From Gammaproteobacteria bacterium (lineage in GTDB: Bacteria > Pseudomonadota > Gammaproteobacteria > Nevskiales > Nevskiaceae): a stretch of DNA of 64,000 nt. The translations under genes and the position numbers were made by a program. Shown piece after piece: positions 62,428-64,000 of this stretch (position 1 is its first letter; each line of letters begins with the position of its first letter). The DNA lies in NCBI GenBank assembly GCA_026398815.1, contig JAPLSA010000002.1, positions 1-64,000 on the forward strand, given 5' to 3'. The notes below the pieces were generated by a model. It did no database searches and was not told the DNA's origin. It saw nothing but the letters and a program-made list of their open reading frames with translations.

Positions 62428-64000
62428 TCAGCTCATCGCGAAGCCCTGGTAGTCGTTGGCGGCCACCTCGTCGCACTTGCCGCGATAGGTGCCGACGCCG
62501 CCGCAGTACGACAGCAGGCGGCGCGGCTTGCCTTCGACGTTCGAGCCCATGTACCAGCTGTCGGTCTTGACGATCAGCGTGGCGTTGGCGATCGAGTCGT
62601 GGTGCTCCACCCAGGCATCCTCGAAGGCCTTGGTCGGCTCGATCTCGGTGACGCCCTTGTCGCGCAGGCGGATCAGGCAGTTGCTGATCCAGTCCACCTG
62701 CTGCTGCAGGCAAGTGGTCATGTTGCACAGCGCGGCCGACGGCGCCAGCGGAGCGGCCGTGGTGAACAGGTTCGGGTAGCCGTGCTTGCCGAGGCCCATC
62801 GCGGTGCGGATGTCCTTGCCCCAGTCTTCTTTCAGCGAACGACCGCCGCGGCCGCGCACGTCGATGCGGCTCAAGGCACCCGAGCCAGCGTCGAAGCCGG
62901 TGGCCAGCACCAGGATGTCGACTTCATGCACGGTGCCGTCCTTCATCTGCACGCCGTTCGGGACGATCCGCTCGATCGCCGATTCGCGGCAGTCGACCAG
63001 CTGCACGTTCGGCCGCAGGTAGGCTTCGAGATAGTTCGATTCCAGCGGCACGCGATGGGTGCCGAAACCGTAGTCCGACGGCTTCGGAATCAGCTTGTCG
63101 CACAGATAGGGATCGTTGTTCAGGCGTTCGCGCATCTTTTCGCGGACGAACTCGGAGATGTCGGCGCTGGCCGCCTCGTCGGAGAACACTTCCGGGAACG
63201 CCGACAGCCACAGCGCCAGCGAGCCGTCCTTCCAGTAGTGCTCGTAGATCGCCCGCCGCTGCTCCGGCGTCTTGTCGTACCAGGAGCCGTTGGCGAAGTC
63301 GTACTCGAAGCCCGAGAACGTCGACTGCACACGTGACTTCAGCGACTCGAAACCGTCGACCTTCTTGGCCCAGTCGGCTTCCGAGTACTTCGGGTTGTTC
63401 ATCGGGATGATGTACTGCGGCGTCCGCACGAAGGCCTTCAGCTTGCCGACCTTCGGCGAGATGGTCTGGATCACCTGGATGCCGGTGGCGCCGGTGCCGA
63501 CCACGCCGACGGTCTTGCCGGTCCAGTCGATCTCGTCCTTCGGCCAGCGCGCGGTGTGGAAGATGCGGCCCTTGAAGGTGTCCTGGCCCGGGAAGCGGTT
63601 CTCCAGCGGCGCCGACAGCATGCCGGCGCAGCTGATGAAGAAGCGCGCGGTGACGGTGTCACCCTTGTCGGTGGAAATCTTCCAGAGCTTCCGGGCTTCG
63701 TCGTAGTGGGCGGCGGTGACCCGAGTCGAGAAGCTGTAGTGCTTGCGCAGATCGTTCAGATCGGCGACGTGGTTCAGCCACTTCTCCGTTTCCGGCTGCG
63801 CCGGGAAGCGTTCGGTCGGCTTCCACTGCGCGTACATGTCCTTGGAGAACCAATACTGGTAGATCTCGGCCTCGGAATCGAAGCGGGCGCCGGGGTAGCG
63901 GTTCCAGTACCAGGTCCCGCCGACGTTCGAACCGGCCTCGAAGGCCTTGACGTTGAACCCGGCTTCGCGAAGCCGATACACCTGGTACAGGCCGGCGACG
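62428..64000 (-). CDS. Baeyer-Villiger-type flavin monooxygenase (5' end cut by window)
   Basis: About 523 residues are visible; the N-terminal FAD-binding GxGxxG lies outside the window, and the frame enters as GLYQVYRLREAGFNVKAFE. GGTWYWNRYPGARFDSEA, the BVMO fingerprint FKGRIFHTARWP, the NADPH-binding VGVVGTGATGIQ and VLATGFDAGSGAL place it with cyclohexanone-type Baeyer-Villiger monooxygenases. Inserts oxygen next to a ketone with NADPH and O2. Terminated by the strong hairpin at 62368-62401. Only a short N-terminal part is missing. Confidence 0.92.
   Translation of the reverse strand, partial: VAGLYQVYRLREAGFNVKAFEAGSNVGGTWYWNRYPGARFDSEAEIYQYWFSKDMYAQWKPTERFPAQPETEKWLNHVADLNDLRKHYSFSTRVTAAHYDEARKLWKISTDKGDTVTARFFISCAGMLSAPLENRFPGQDTFKGRIFHTARWPKDEIDWTGKTVGVVGTGATGIQVIQTISPKVGKLKAFVRTPQYIIPMNNPKYSEADWAKKVDGFESLKSRVQSTFSGFEYDFANGSWYDKTPEQRRAIYEHYWKDGSLALWLSAFPEVFSDEAASADISEFVREKMRERLNNDPYLCDKLIPKPSDYGFGTHRVPLESNYLEAYLRPNVQLVDCRESAIERIVPNGVQMKDGTVHEVDILVLATGFDAGSGALSRIDVRGRGGRSLKEDWGKDIRTAMGLGKHGYPNLFTTAAPLAPSAALCNMTTCLQQQVDWISNCLIRLRDKGVTEIEPTKAFEDAWVEHHDSIANATLIVKTDSWYMGSNVEGKPRRLLSYCGGVGTYRGKCDEVAANDYQGFAMS

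Overview
The window is a very GC-rich (about 70%), gene-dense chromosomal segment of a gammaproteobacterium. Gene content and order (type IV pilus minor pilins with PilY1, Rrf2-sufB-C-D-S, uvrC-pgsA-tRNA, CIO-type cytochrome bd) suggest the Nevskiales/Xanthomonadales neighbourhood; this is an inference, since no rRNA or marker phylogeny is available here. No CRISPR array, insertion sequence, transposase or prophage gene was seen. No gap between genes exceeds 300 bases; the longest are the two control regions flanking fisR (about 250 and 275 bases).

Layout. (1) 167-16318, minus strand: two consecutive minor-pilin operons, each ordered fimT/U-pilV-pilW-pilX-pilY1-pilE, with highly diverged PilY1 adhesins (1717 and 1276 aa). 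A nested palindrome/bidirectional terminator follows at 17-98. (2) 16426-22098, minus: SUF Fe-S assembly operon (Rrf2 regulator, sufB, a DUF4160 remnant, a DUF2442 gene, sufC, sufD, sufS). (3) 22230-24424: small accessory genes, including a hydrolase-DUF3293 fusion and a lower-GC orphan gene. (4) 24640-28451: AraC regulator divergent from an AlkB/desaturase-like diiron enzyme, then an acyl-CoA synthetase. (5) 28616-40253, minus: a nine-gene translationally coupled purine operon running from guanine/xanthine through urate, HIU, OHCU and allantoin to allantoate. (6) 40379-43823: a TetR regulator with peroxiredoxin, GST and old-yellow-enzyme genes, a probable electrophile/oxidant response set with a recognisable promoter and operator. 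(7) 44022-45716: long-chain acyl-CoA synthetase. (8) 45738-53015: a sulfide-detoxification region with the persulfide dioxygenase-SQR-TauE operon, divergent FisR-type sigma54 activator, and cydAB quinol oxidase. (9) 53127-58834: thiolase-crotonase fusion, SRPBCC protein, uvrC, pgsA. (10) 58918-59343: tRNA Gly-Cys-Gly array. (11) 59413-64000: DMT permease, GST, nitronate monooxygenase-like protein and a Baeyer-Villiger-type monooxygenase cut by the window edge.

The most interesting system is region 8. The same phased CTGCCA repeat (steps of 10-11 bases) occurs upstream of the pdo-sqr-tauE operon and again between fisR and cydA, each near a sigma54-like -24/-12 sequence. This suggests one sulfane-sulfur sensor controlling both sulfide oxidation, which feeds electrons to quinone, and the sulfide-tolerant bd oxidase that removes them.
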